Source of the DNA: Clostridia bacterium
GTDB lineage: Bacteria; Bacillota_A; Clostridia; Oscillospirales; CAG-272
Length of the DNA stretch: 6,229 bases
Assembly: GCA_017631775.1 (NCBI GenBank)
Contig: JAGBSQ010000086.1
Coordinates: 1-6,229 of the forward strand
Direction: 5' to 3'
In this document: one piece after another, positions 1 to 4,768 of the stretch
Layout: each line of letters opens with the position of its first letter
How positions within the stretch are numbered: position 1 is the first letter of the stretch
Program-made: the position numbers and the translations under genes
Notes under the pieces: generated by a model
The model's database searches: none
Seen by the model: the letters and a program-made list of their open reading frames with translations, nothing else
Told to the model about the DNA's origin: nothing

Positions 1-199
1 CGGTTCTATCGGTAAGCGTTACCGCCGTCAAGACGAAATCGGTACACCTCTTTGCATCACTATCGACTTTGAGACCGTTGGCGACGAGAACACTCCTGCA
101 GACAACTGCGTAACCGTTCGCGACCGCGACACCATGGAGCAAGTACGTCTGCCCATTAGCGAGCTCAAGGAATACATTGAGAAGAAAATTCAATTTTAA
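1..199 (+). CDS. glyS: Glycyl-tRNA synthetase, alpha2 type, C-terminal end (5' partial)
   Basis: This is the last 65 codons of a gene that begins before the window; the reading frame starts at base 2 and ends at TAA 197-199. The enzyme is a cytoplasmic class II synthetase that charges tRNA-Gly with glycine using ATP. The visible part contains [16 protein letters not shown] followed by a strand-rich stretch ending CITIDF, then [16 protein letters not shown] and a final helix [12 protein letters not shown]. This is the typical C-terminal anticodon-binding domain of the homodimeric (eukaryote/archaea-like) GlyRS family, not of the bacterial GlyQ/GlyS tetramer. An intrinsic terminator follows the stop codon by 18 nt, so this is the end of its transcription unit. 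It is convergent with the next genes. The symbol is used loosely; some annotations call it glyQS. Confidence 0.93.
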   Translation, partial: GSIGKRYRRQDEIGTPLCITIDFETVGDENTPADNCVTVRDRDTMEQVRLPISELKEYIEKKIQF

Positions 200-217
200 T
201 TGATACACGTATGCTAA

Positions 218-253
218 AAAACAGGCACACATCGCAAGATGTGTGCCTGTTTT
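218..253 (+). terminator. Intrinsic terminator of glyS, probably bidirectional
   Basis: A perfect 16-bp stem (218-233 with 238-253) closes a GCAA tetraloop at 234-237. The core stem is ACAGGCACACATC. Its A-run on the left arm and T-run on the right arm mean it could work on both strands, although the plus-strand U-run is only four bases. It lies just after the glyS stop codon. Confidence 0.85.
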
Positions 254-270
254 GTGAGAAAGTTTTTGCT

Positions 271-292
271 CAAGCTTTTTTCAAAAAGCTTG
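271..292. repeat. Left-arm outer hairpin of the palindromic element
   Basis: CAAGCTTTTT and AAAAAGCTTG are perfect 10-base inverted repeats separated by TC. The corresponding right-arm hairpin at 547-568 has GAAACTTTTT and AAAAAGTTTC. The two differ at two stem positions on each side, and both changes keep base pairing. Confidence 0.8.
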
Positions 293-341
293 CGGGGTGG
301 AGGGGCAGCGCCCTCCATTGCGGCGCTTTTCTTTTTTGAAA

Positions 342-381
342 GCTTTTTTCTTTTGCGCCGACTTCGTCAAAAGAAAAAAGC
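342..381. repeat. Left-arm inner hairpin, 14-bp perfect stem
   Basis: GCTTTTTTCTTTTG at 342-355 is exactly complementary to 368-381, with a 12-nt loop containing GCC and ACTTCG. It is the counterpart of the 437-473 hairpin in the other arm, which is shorter and has a different stem sequence but the same layout. Confidence 0.8.
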
Positions 382-436
382 GACTGACAAACCTTCGTGG
401 GTAAACAGTCTGCTTACTTGTGTAAACTTGGTAGCC

Positions 437-473
437 GCCTTTTCTTTGCAAAGTGGAGGCGCAAAGAAAAGGC
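437..473. repeat. Right-arm inner hairpin, 13-bp perfect stem
   Basis: GCCTTTTCTTTGC at 437-449 is exactly complementary to 461-473, with an 11-nt loop. Read on the minus strand it aligns with the left-arm hairpin 342-381, sharing the GCGCC that follows the first pyrimidine run. Confidence 0.8.
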
Positions 474-488
474 TAACGAAAAGAAACG

Positions 489-547
489 CCGAGGTTTTGT
501 TTCGCGTGTTGCGACACGCGACAAGGGCTACTCGCCCTTGGCCTCGG
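489..547. repeat. Branched structure: outer stem enclosing two hairpins
   Basis: CCGAGG (489-494) pairs with CCTCGG (542-547). Inside are two adjacent perfect hairpins: TCGCGTGT/ACACGCGA around TGCG (502-521) and CAAGGGC/GCCCTTG around TACTC (522-540). Together they can form a three-way junction. The second hairpin matches the left-arm GC-rich hairpin at 298-317; the first has no left-arm counterpart. Confidence 0.65.
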
Positions 548-586
548 AAACTTTTTGAAAAAAGTTTCATCAAAAACTTTTATTCG

Positions 587-607
587 TTGTTGCTTCATAA
601 GCAACAA
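587..607. repeat. 9-bp perfect hairpin beside the palindromic element
   Basis: TTGTTGCTT (587-595) and AAGCAACAA (599-607) pair around a CAT loop. It has no U-run of its own in either direction, so it is not a terminator by itself. It abuts the terminator hairpin that follows. Confidence 0.6.
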
Positions 608-633
608 AAAACGCGCACCGTGTGCGCGTTTTT
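607..633 (-). terminator. Intrinsic terminator of the minus-strand gene pair
   Basis: A 12-bp stem (607-618 with 622-633) with core ACGCGCAC/GTGCGCGT and a CGT loop. Read on the minus strand it ends in six Ts and lies just after the regulator's stop codon at 637-639. It could also stop plus-strand transcription, because the right arm ends in five Ts. Confidence 0.85.
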
Positions 634-636
634 CTA

Positions 637-1179
637 TCAATCTTTGTTGTTTTCTACTACACGTTTTGCCGAACGCAAAATCTTTTCGCGCAGCCAATAA
701 GGCTCCACAATGCGGAAGTCTGCATCCATTGAGAGTAGCATTCCCAAAAACTTTTCTACACTGTGGAATTCGCAAACGTATCTGTCGTGCGGTTCGCGTG
801 CTACTATGTAATTGCTCAACTCCAGCGCGGTAAGCTTGTTTTTGATCTCAATGGTTGCCGAGTAGGGAATTTGCATTTGAATAATCGATTCATCTGCCGC
901 CAATTCCTGCTTGGAATGCACGTTAAAGATCTCGGGAATGTACACGTCGTCATTATCCGAAGAGAGAAGAACGGGCAGCACGTAGTTTTCCTCATAGTAA
1001 AAACCCTTGCGGCTGTTGTCATATGCAATTGGTGCACCGAGCTCGCGGCGCAAATATTCAAAGTCACGTTGTGCCTGTCTGTGCGAAATTCCAAATCGTT
1101 CAGCCAAGCGTTGCGCGTTGGGGTAGCTCTTCATGGTCAGCTTTTTGTGCAGCCATTGAATTCGAATGTTGGCGTTCAT
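637..1179 (-). CDS. Short HTH transcriptional regulator of the WYL superfamily
   Basis: A 180-residue protein. Residues 5-62 form an HTH_11-type winged helix: helix AQRLAERFGI, then recognition helix SHRQAQRDFEYLRREL, then wing APIAYDNSRKGFYY. The C-terminal part (about 100-175) reads like the WCX region at the end of WYL proteins, with YVCEFHSVEKFLGMLLSM and then FRIVEPYWLREKI. WYL regulators usually have about 300 residues in the order HTH-WYL-WCX; here residues 63-100 are too few to hold a WYL core, so that ligand-sensing domain seems absent. The start ATG overlaps the stop of the upstream membrane-protein gene (ATGA, 1176-1179). A GAAGGAG lies 11 nt before it, so translation is probably coupled. 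It may bind DNA near its own promoter, but no target is shown by the sequence. The HTH assignment is firm; the WYL-superfamily label is moderate. Confidence 0.8.
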   Translation of the reverse strand: MNANIRIQWLHKKLTMKSYPNAQRLAERFGISHRQAQRDFEYLRRELGAPIAYDNSRKGFYYEENYVLPVLLSSDNDDVYIPEIFNVHSKQELAADESIIQMQIPYSATIEIKNKLTALELSNYIVAREPHDRYVCEFHSVEKFLGMLLSMDADFRIVEPYWLREKILRSAKRVVENNKD

Positions 1180-1976
1180 TGCGCGTCAGTCTCCTTCGTG
1201 TCATTTTCGGGGGAGGGGATGGGGGCGAAATATTTTTTGAGTTTTAACAAAAGGGTAATGAGGTTTCCTGCCACAACCAAAACGGCGGCAAGGCATGCGG
1301 TGTTCTGCAAGCTGCCCGCAATGATGGCTGCGGGAACTGCGAGAACGCAAAGGGAAGCGAGCGCCAAGAAAATGAGCGCGAGCGCAAAATACAAGCGCGG
1401 GAGCTTGCGATCCAAAAGATAACGGAGCTCTGCGGTAAAGTAGAGCATCAAGGGGAGCAAAGCGGTCTGCACGGCTACCTTGAGGGGTGCGTTCATTTCG
1501 AGCGAGGCATCAAAGTAGAGCACGGCGATCAGGAGCGCACAAGCCACGGGGGGAACAAATCCCAACACAGCGCCGGCGCGGTCACCCTTATTCAAAAGAA
1601 CGTGCGCGGCCGATGCCAAAAGCAGGAGTGCCGCAATCAAAAACAAAGTGGATTGATTTTTGAAAAAATCCACCGCCAACAAAATAGCGCCAATGCCAAA
1701 ACCGAGCGCGGCGGGGAGAGAGGTCAAAAGACCTGCTTTGAACGGAGAGAAGGGATCGATTTCTTCTTTGGGAACAAGGATTGCAAAGATCAAAGCAGCC
1801 ACAAATCCAAAGATCGCCCAAATGACTGCGAGGATTGGGAGGATCGCATTCGGTTCAAAATAATTGGTGCCTTTTTCGTAGGCTAACAGCACACTGAGAA
1901 CCATAAAAATCGCAGCTGCAACACTTGCACCCGGCACAACTCTGGCACAAAAAAGCGCCCAATGTTTCTTGTTCAA
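1176..1976 (-). CDS. Polytopic membrane protein of unknown function (about 8 helices)
   Basis: A 266-residue hydrophobic protein not recognised as any named family. Predicted membrane segments by eye: about 13-33, 44-68, 82-103, 109-128, 134-155, 165-183, 195-219 and 226-244. The charged C-terminal tail (PSPENDTKETDAQ) is probably cytoplasmic. No transporter, protease or kinase motif is visible. The TTG start at 1976-1974 is preferred because AAGGAAGGGGGAG ends 5 nt upstream. The open frame extends to 2054, but that added segment encodes an isoleucine run lying over two TATAAT-like boxes. Its stop overlaps the start of the regulator gene, so the two form an operon and may act together, for example as sensor or effector plus regulator. 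That link is inference from position only. Confidence 0.8.
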   Translation of the reverse strand: MNKKHWALFCARVVPGASVAAAIFMVLSVLLAYEKGTNYFEPNAILPILAVIWAIFGFVAALIFAILVPKEEIDPFSPFKAGLLTSLPAALGFGIGAILLAVDFFKNQSTLFLIAALLLLASAAHVLLNKGDRAGAVLGFVPPVACALLIAVLYFDASLEMNAPLKVAVQTALLPLMLYFTAELRYLLDRKLPRLYFALALIFLALASLCVLAVPAAIIAGSLQNTACLAAVLVVAGNLITLLLKLKKYFAPIPSPENDTKETDAQ

Positions 1977-2004
1977 CCGAACTCCCCCTTCCTTTAAAAT
2001 TACA

Positions 2005-2038
2005 ATTATAATTATTATATAACACAAATTTGAACAAA
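2005..2038 (-). promoter_or_regulatory. Likely promoter of the membrane protein/regulator operon
   Basis: On the minus strand two TATAAT hexamers occur, at 2010-2005 and 2019-2014. For the nearer one, TTCAAA lies 18 nt upstream as a weak -35. Transcription would begin about 22-25 nt before the TTG start, leaving room for the ribosome binding site. The region is very AT-rich, so chance matches are possible. Confidence 0.5.
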
Positions 2039-2060
2039 ATGTGACCAATTGCACACTTTT

Positions 2061-2129
2061 CTAAAATAATTGTTTCTTTTTTTGTAAAAAAAGGGGAAGG
2101 TGCCGCCAAAAGCGTTGCGAAAGTTCCAT
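2061..2129 (-). CDS. Possible 22-residue small protein or leader peptide
   Basis: An ATG at 2129-2127 stands 5 nt after AAAAAGGAGG, one of the best ribosome binding sites in the window, and opens a frame of 22 codons ending TAG at 2061. The peptide begins MELSQRFWRHLPLFL and ends QKKKQLF. It is basic (two Arg, one His, three Lys against one Glu) and could form an amphipathic helix. It lies 84 nt upstream of the membrane protein start on the same strand. I do not recognise it. It could be a leader peptide, a small membrane-associated protein, or a fortuitous ORF. The strength and spacing of the binding site are the main evidence. A longer TTG-start frame through the same bases is less likely because it would begin inside the site-to-ATG spacer. 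Confidence 0.45.
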   Translation of the reverse strand: MELSQRFWRHLPLFLQKKKQLF

Positions 2130-2166
2130 TCAAACCTCCTTTTTTGGCAAAAAGATGCCGTTTTTG

Positions 2167-2186
2167 TGCAAATTGTATATTTTGCA
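2167..2186. promoter_or_regulatory. Dyad TGCAAA-N8-TTTGCA, possible operator
   Basis: A perfect 6-base inverted repeat separated by 8 bases, 16 of 20 positions symmetric. On the minus strand its centre contains TATACAAT, a possible -10 box for the small ORF, with TTTACA at 2204-2199 as a loose -35 (19-nt spacing). This would suit an operator overlapping a promoter. In AT-rich DNA the pattern could also be chance. Confidence 0.35.
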
Positions 2187-2232
2187 GGCTTTAAAAAGTG
2201 TAAATTTCTACGAAATCAACGATAAATAACTC

Positions 2233-2261
2233 TTGCAATTTGAGGCAATTTATGATATAAT
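2233..2261 (+). promoter_or_regulatory. Sigma-A promoter of the S10 ribosomal protein operon
   Basis: TTGCAA (2233-2238) and TATAAT (2256-2261) are separated by exactly 17 bases, a near-consensus sigma-70-family housekeeping promoter. Transcription should start near 2268, giving a 5' leader of about 330 nt before rpsJ. Confidence 0.88.
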
Positions 2262-2267
2262 ATACAA

Positions 2268-2601
2268 GCTTGATGTGCGATGAAGCGAAAGGTTGCCGTT
2301 TGGGGACGCCTAAAACGGGTAATTTTCGTGGAGTATGTCCGTTCAACCGGGCGAAAGGTGTTCACCGTGGCATTTTCCGTTGCAATACGGAGCTTCGATG
2401 GGACTTGATTTTCCGGAATTTGTCCGAGCCGAAAAAAATGGCGGCGGGCAAATCCCGCATTTTTCAGGGGAATCAAGAAACACACGGGGCGGTGTTGTGG
2501 TGATGCCTGCCTTGCGAAAACGCGGCCTGCGGACGGATCCCTTCCATTTATATATATGGGACACCGCAGACGAGCGAAATCTGATAAGGAGGCAAAGAAC
2601 A
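2268..2601 (+). ncRNA. Structured 5' leader of the S10 operon (putative ribosomal protein leader)
   Basis: About 330 nt between promoter and rpsJ with no credible gene. Visible pairings are: TGAAGC 2281-2286 with GCTTCG 2392-2397, enclosing the first domain; AACGGG 2314-2319 with TCCGTT 2338-2343; GGTG/CACC at 2357-2366; CCGT/ACGG at 2377-2390; the terminator-like hairpin 2444-2464; and CTGCGG 2527-2532 with CCGCAG 2564-2569 just before the ribosome binding site AAGGAGG (2586-2592). GCGAAAGGT occurs twice, at 2285-2293 and 2351-2359. S10 operons are autoregulated by L4 in E. coli, and leaders upstream of ribosomal protein genes are common in Bacillota. By analogy this should sense a product of the operon. 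Which protein binds, and whether control is by attenuation or at translation, cannot be decided here. Confidence 0.7.
2434..2464 (+). terminator. Terminator-like hairpin inside the S10 leader (possible attenuator)
   Basis: GCGGG (2444-2448) pairs with CCCGC (2454-2458) around a CAAAT loop, followed by ATTTTTC. The A-run at 2432-2438 could extend the stem against the T-run with a bulge. It lies 137 nt before rpsJ, so termination here would switch off the whole operon. The stem is short (5 bp), hence moderate confidence. Confidence 0.5.
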
Positions 2602-2913
2602 ATGGCAGTTAAAGAGAAGATCAGAGTTAGACTCAAGAGCTACGATCACGTACTGATTGACACCGCAGCAAAGAAGATTGTTGAGGTTGCAACCAGAAAC
2701 GGTGCAGAGGTTTCCGGTCCTATCCCGCTTCCCACTGAAAAGGAGATCATCACTATTCTCCGCGCAGTACACAAGTACAAGGATAGCCGTGAGCAATTCG
2801 AGTATCGCACTCACAAGAGACTGATCGACATTCTCAAGCCGTCTCAAAAGGTAGTAGACGCGCTGATGAGTGTTGAACTTCCCGCTGGTGTTGAGATCGA
2901 GGTTAAGATCTGA
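2602..2913 (+). CDS. rpsJ: 30S ribosomal protein S10
   Basis: 103 residues, the usual length. S10 sits in the head of the 30S subunit; in many bacteria it also joins the Nus antitermination complex as NusE. Family hallmarks are present: [21 protein letters not shown] at the N-terminus (7-27), the SGPIPLPTE loop (38-46), and [17 protein letters not shown] (64-80), which includes the extended loop reaching into the 30S head. The ATG is fixed by AAGGAGG 9 nt upstream and by the MAVKEKIR start. The frame stays open upstream to 2335, but that part lies in the leader and has no ribosome binding site. It is first in the operon; the next gene is unusually far away (162 nt). Confidence 0.98.
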   Translation: MAVKEKIRVRLKSYDHVLIDTAAKKIVEVATRNGAEVSGPIPLPTEKEIITILRAVHKYKDSREQFEYRTHKRLIDILKPSQKVVDALMSVELPAGVEIEVKI

Positions 2914-3075
2914 TAACAGATTTAACATCAAGCACTTGATCAAAAATACCAAAAACCCAATTCCACAAAGACAACAGCCGAGTTGTTGACTCACAGAGTC
3001 GAAAATGATCGGTAACTTTGTAAGTCATGTTGGCGAGCAGCTCGTCAACCAATAATTTACAGGAGGAAAAACAAA
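2914..3075 (+). promoter_or_regulatory. Structured 162-nt gap between rpsJ and rplC
   Basis: Contains a 9-bp hairpin with one G-U pair (3029-3037 with 3041-3049, loop CAG), which ends about 11 nt before the AGGAGG of rplC. Another hairpin is GACTC/GAGTC at 2988-3000. CAACA (2972-2976) can pair with TGTTG (2984-2988), which would disrupt the second hairpin. GTTGAC at 2985-2990 can pair with GTCAAC at 3044-3049, which would open both. No U-run follows any stem. It may be a translational control site for rplC and downstream genes; the function is inferred. Confidence 0.4.
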
Positions 3076-3702
3076 ATGAAAAAGGCTATTATCGGTAAAA
3101 AACTCGGTATGACGCAAATCTTCGACGAAGTTGGCAACGTCATTCCCGTAACCATTATCGAAGCTGGTCCGTGCGTAGTAGCACAAAAGAAGACCGTTGA
3201 AAAGGACGGCTACAATGCTTTGCAACTTGGTTTTGCAGAAGTTAAGGCAAAGCATTTGACAAAACCCGAGATCGGACATTTCGAAAAAGCAGGCGTTCCC
3301 ATGAAGAAGCATCTTAAGGAATTCCGCCTTGATGATTGCTCCGCAAACGTTGGCGACTTCATCACAGTCGAAACCTTCGCTGCAGGCGACAAGGTCGACG
3401 TTACAGGTACGACGAAGGGCCGCGGTTACACCGGCGCAATTAAGAGATGGAACCTGCACCTGCTGGGCAAGACCCACGGTATCGGTCCTATTCACCGCCA
3501 ATCCGGATCTATGGGTGTTATCGACCCCGCTAGAATCTTCAAGAACAAGAAGATGGCCGGCCAATACGGTAACGAACAAGTAACTGTTCAAAATTTGAAA
3601 GTTGTAAAGATCGACGCAGAGAAGAATTTGATCGCTATCAAGGGCGCTATTCCCGGCGCTAAGGACGGCATCGTATTCATCCGCGACTCGGTTAAAGCAT
3701 AA
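3076..3702 (+). CDS. rplC: 50S ribosomal protein L3
   Basis: 208 residues, normal for the family. L3 is an early 50S assembly protein whose long loop approaches the peptidyl transferase centre. The N-terminus [17 protein letters not shown] is the standard bacterial L3 start. The signature region [20 protein letters not shown] lies at 106-125. The central extension [11 protein letters not shown] (137-147) leads into [23 protein letters not shown] (152-174). The histidine-rich, basic tip is shifted relative to E. coli, in a style seen in some clostridia. AGGAGG lies 9 nt before the ATG. rplD follows after 20 nt. Confidence 0.98.
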   Translation: MKKAIIGKKLGMTQIFDEVGNVIPVTIIEAGPCVVAQKKTVEKDGYNALQLGFAEVKAKHLTKPEIGHFEKAGVPMKKHLKEFRLDDCSANVGDFITVETFAAGDKVDVTGTTKGRGYTGAIKRWNLHLLGKTHGIGPIHRQSGSMGVIDPARIFKNKKMAGQYGNEQVTVQNLKVVKIDAEKNLIAIKGAIPGAKDGIVFIRDSVKA

Positions 3703-3722
3703 GCGGAAGGAGGAAGTAAACA

Positions 3723-4448
3723 ATGCCAGTAGTAAAAATCGTTAATATGTCCGGCGCAGCAGTCGGCGAACTTACACTGAATGACAATATCTTCGGTGCA
3801 GATGTAAACGGCGCTGTTCTCCATGCCGCAGTCAGAACTTATCTGATGAACCAAAGACAGGGTACTCAATCCACCCTGACCCGTTCCGAGGTTTCCGGCG
3901 GCGGTAGAAAGCCCTGGAGACAAAAGGGTACCGGCAGAGCTCGTCAAGGCTCCACCCGTTCTCCTCAATGGACACACGGCGGTATCGCACTCGGTCCCAA
4001 GCCCCGTGACTATCGCATTGCAATGAACAAGAAGACACGCCGTGTTGCTCTGTTCAGCGCACTTTCCGATAAGGTTGCAAACGGTAACCTCGTTATCGTT
4101 GACAACATCGCTCTAGAAGGCAACAAGCCCTCCACCAAGACCTTGGCTGGTATGTTCAAGACCTTCGGTTTTGAAAAGACCTACACCAAGAACTACAAGA
4201 CCGTTACCGTTGAAGACGGCAACAAGGTTTACGGAACCGCTACTCGCGAGGCTGTTAAGTCTCAAAGCGCACTGGTTGTTCTCAACGGAACCCAAGATGC
4301 TAATGCAGCAGTAATTCTCAGCTGCAACAACATTCCCAATGTTAAGACCACTCAAAGCACTACTTTGAACGTTTACGACATTCTGAATGCTGAAAAGCTG
4401 GTTATGACTGTTGACGCAGTGAAGAAACTCGAGGAGGTGTACGCATAA
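3723..4448 (+). CDS. rplD: 50S ribosomal protein L4 with a C-terminal-half insertion
   Basis: 241 residues against about 205-210 usual. L4 binds domain I of 23S rRNA, and its extended loop lines the exit tunnel. The loop is clear: GGGRKPWRQKGTGRARQGSTRSPQWTHGG spans about 59-87, followed by PRDY. The C-terminal part NIPNVKTTQSTTLNVYDIL...AVKKLEEVYA is typical. Between FKTFGFE (145-151) and SALVVLNG (182-189) lies about 30 residues, 152-181, beginning KTYTKNYKTVTVEDGNKVYG, which have no counterpart in the usual family layout. The frame and codon style do not change across it, so it is not an obvious assembly error. In E. coli L4 represses its own operon. Its stop shares one base with the rplW start (TAATG). 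Confidence 0.97.
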   Translation: MPVVKIVNMSGAAVGELTLNDNIFGADVNGAVLHAAVRTYLMNQRQGTQSTLTRSEVSGGGRKPWRQKGTGRARQGSTRSPQWTHGGIALGPKPRDYRIAMNKKTRRVALFSALSDKVANGNLVIVDNIALEGNKPSTKTLAGMFKTFGFEKTYTKNYKTVTVEDGNKVYGTATREAVKSQSALVVLNGTQDANAAVILSCNNIPNVKTTQSTTLNVYDILNAEKLVMTVDAVKKLEEVYA

Positions 4449-4750
4449 TGAAAACGGCTCACGATATCATTGTAAGACCGATCATTACTGAGAACTCCAT
4501 GGACCTGCTCGCTTCCAAGACCTACGTCTTCGAAGTTCGCAAGGACGCAACTAAGCCCGAAATCGCAAAGGCAGTTGAGGAAGTTTTCCAGGCAGATAAG
4601 GTTAAGGTTGCCAGCGTTCGCACCATCAACATGAAGAAGAAGCCCAAGAGACTCGGTGTACACTTCGGTTACACATCCGAATGGAAGAAAGCAATCGTTA
4701 CTCTGACTGCTGACTCCGGCGAGATCGAGTTCTTCGCAGGCCTTAACTAA
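4448..4750 (+). CDS. rplW: 50S ribosomal protein L23
   Basis: 100 residues, normal length. L23 sits at the polypeptide exit tunnel mouth, where trigger factor and the signal recognition particle dock. The N-terminus AHDIIVRPIITENSM and the YVFEVRKDATKPEIAKAVEEVF segment (26-47) are family signatures. The basic loop INMKKKPKRLG (60-70) is the rRNA-contacting hairpin, followed by the strand KKAIVTL. The ATG overlaps the rplD stop by one base, and its GAGGAGG lies within the last rplD codons, so translation is coupled. Confidence 0.98.
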   Translation: MKTAHDIIVRPIITENSMDLLASKTYVFEVRKDATKPEIAKAVEEVFQADKVKVASVRTINMKKKPKRLGVHFGYTSEWKKAIVTLTADSGEIEFFAGLN

Positions 4751-4768
4751 GAGTAGGAGGTAACGAGA

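Larger units (their letters stand above)
259..580. repeat. Composite palindromic intergenic element (two inverted multi-hairpin units)
   Basis: The outer 39 bases, 259-297, match the reverse complement of 542-580 at 33 of 39 positions (hand alignment). Moving inward, both arms continue in the same order. First comes a GC-rich hairpin (298-317 on the left; 522-540 on the right). Next is a CGGCG(C)TTTCTTTT stretch. Last is a pyrimidine-rich long hairpin whose loop side starts GCGCC (342-381 on the left; 437-473 on the right). The right arm has one extra hairpin at 502-521. The centre lies near 401-420. There is no convincing coding potential: reading frames through it are low-complexity translations of the hairpins. 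No target-site duplication is evident at the edges. It resembles a MITE or REP/BIME-type dispersed repeat placed between convergent genes, but its copy number in the genome cannot be seen here. Confidence 0.75.

Noticed and set aside
342..473. CRISPR-like repeats
   Set aside because: The repeats are inverted, differ in length and have no regular spacers, so they are hairpins of a palindromic element, not a CRISPR array.
239..700. Open frame of 153 codons on the plus strand
   Set aside because: It runs through the glyS terminator, the palindromic element and into the regulator gene on the other strand. The translation is low-complexity and there is no ribosome binding site.
2036..2060. Hairpin AAAA(G)TGTG/CACATTTT after the small ORF on the minus strand
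   Set aside because: It has a bulge and an 8-nt loop, and no U-run beyond the stem. Too weak to call a terminator.
2145..2165. Plus-strand GGCA/TGCC hairpin followed by TTTTT
   Set aside because: The stem is only 4 bp and there is no plus-strand gene upstream to terminate.
2335..2601. N-terminal extension of rpsJ by 89 codons
   Set aside because: The frame is open but has no usable ribosome binding site at 2335, lies in the structured leader, and S10 of 103 residues is already full length with its own AAGGAGG.
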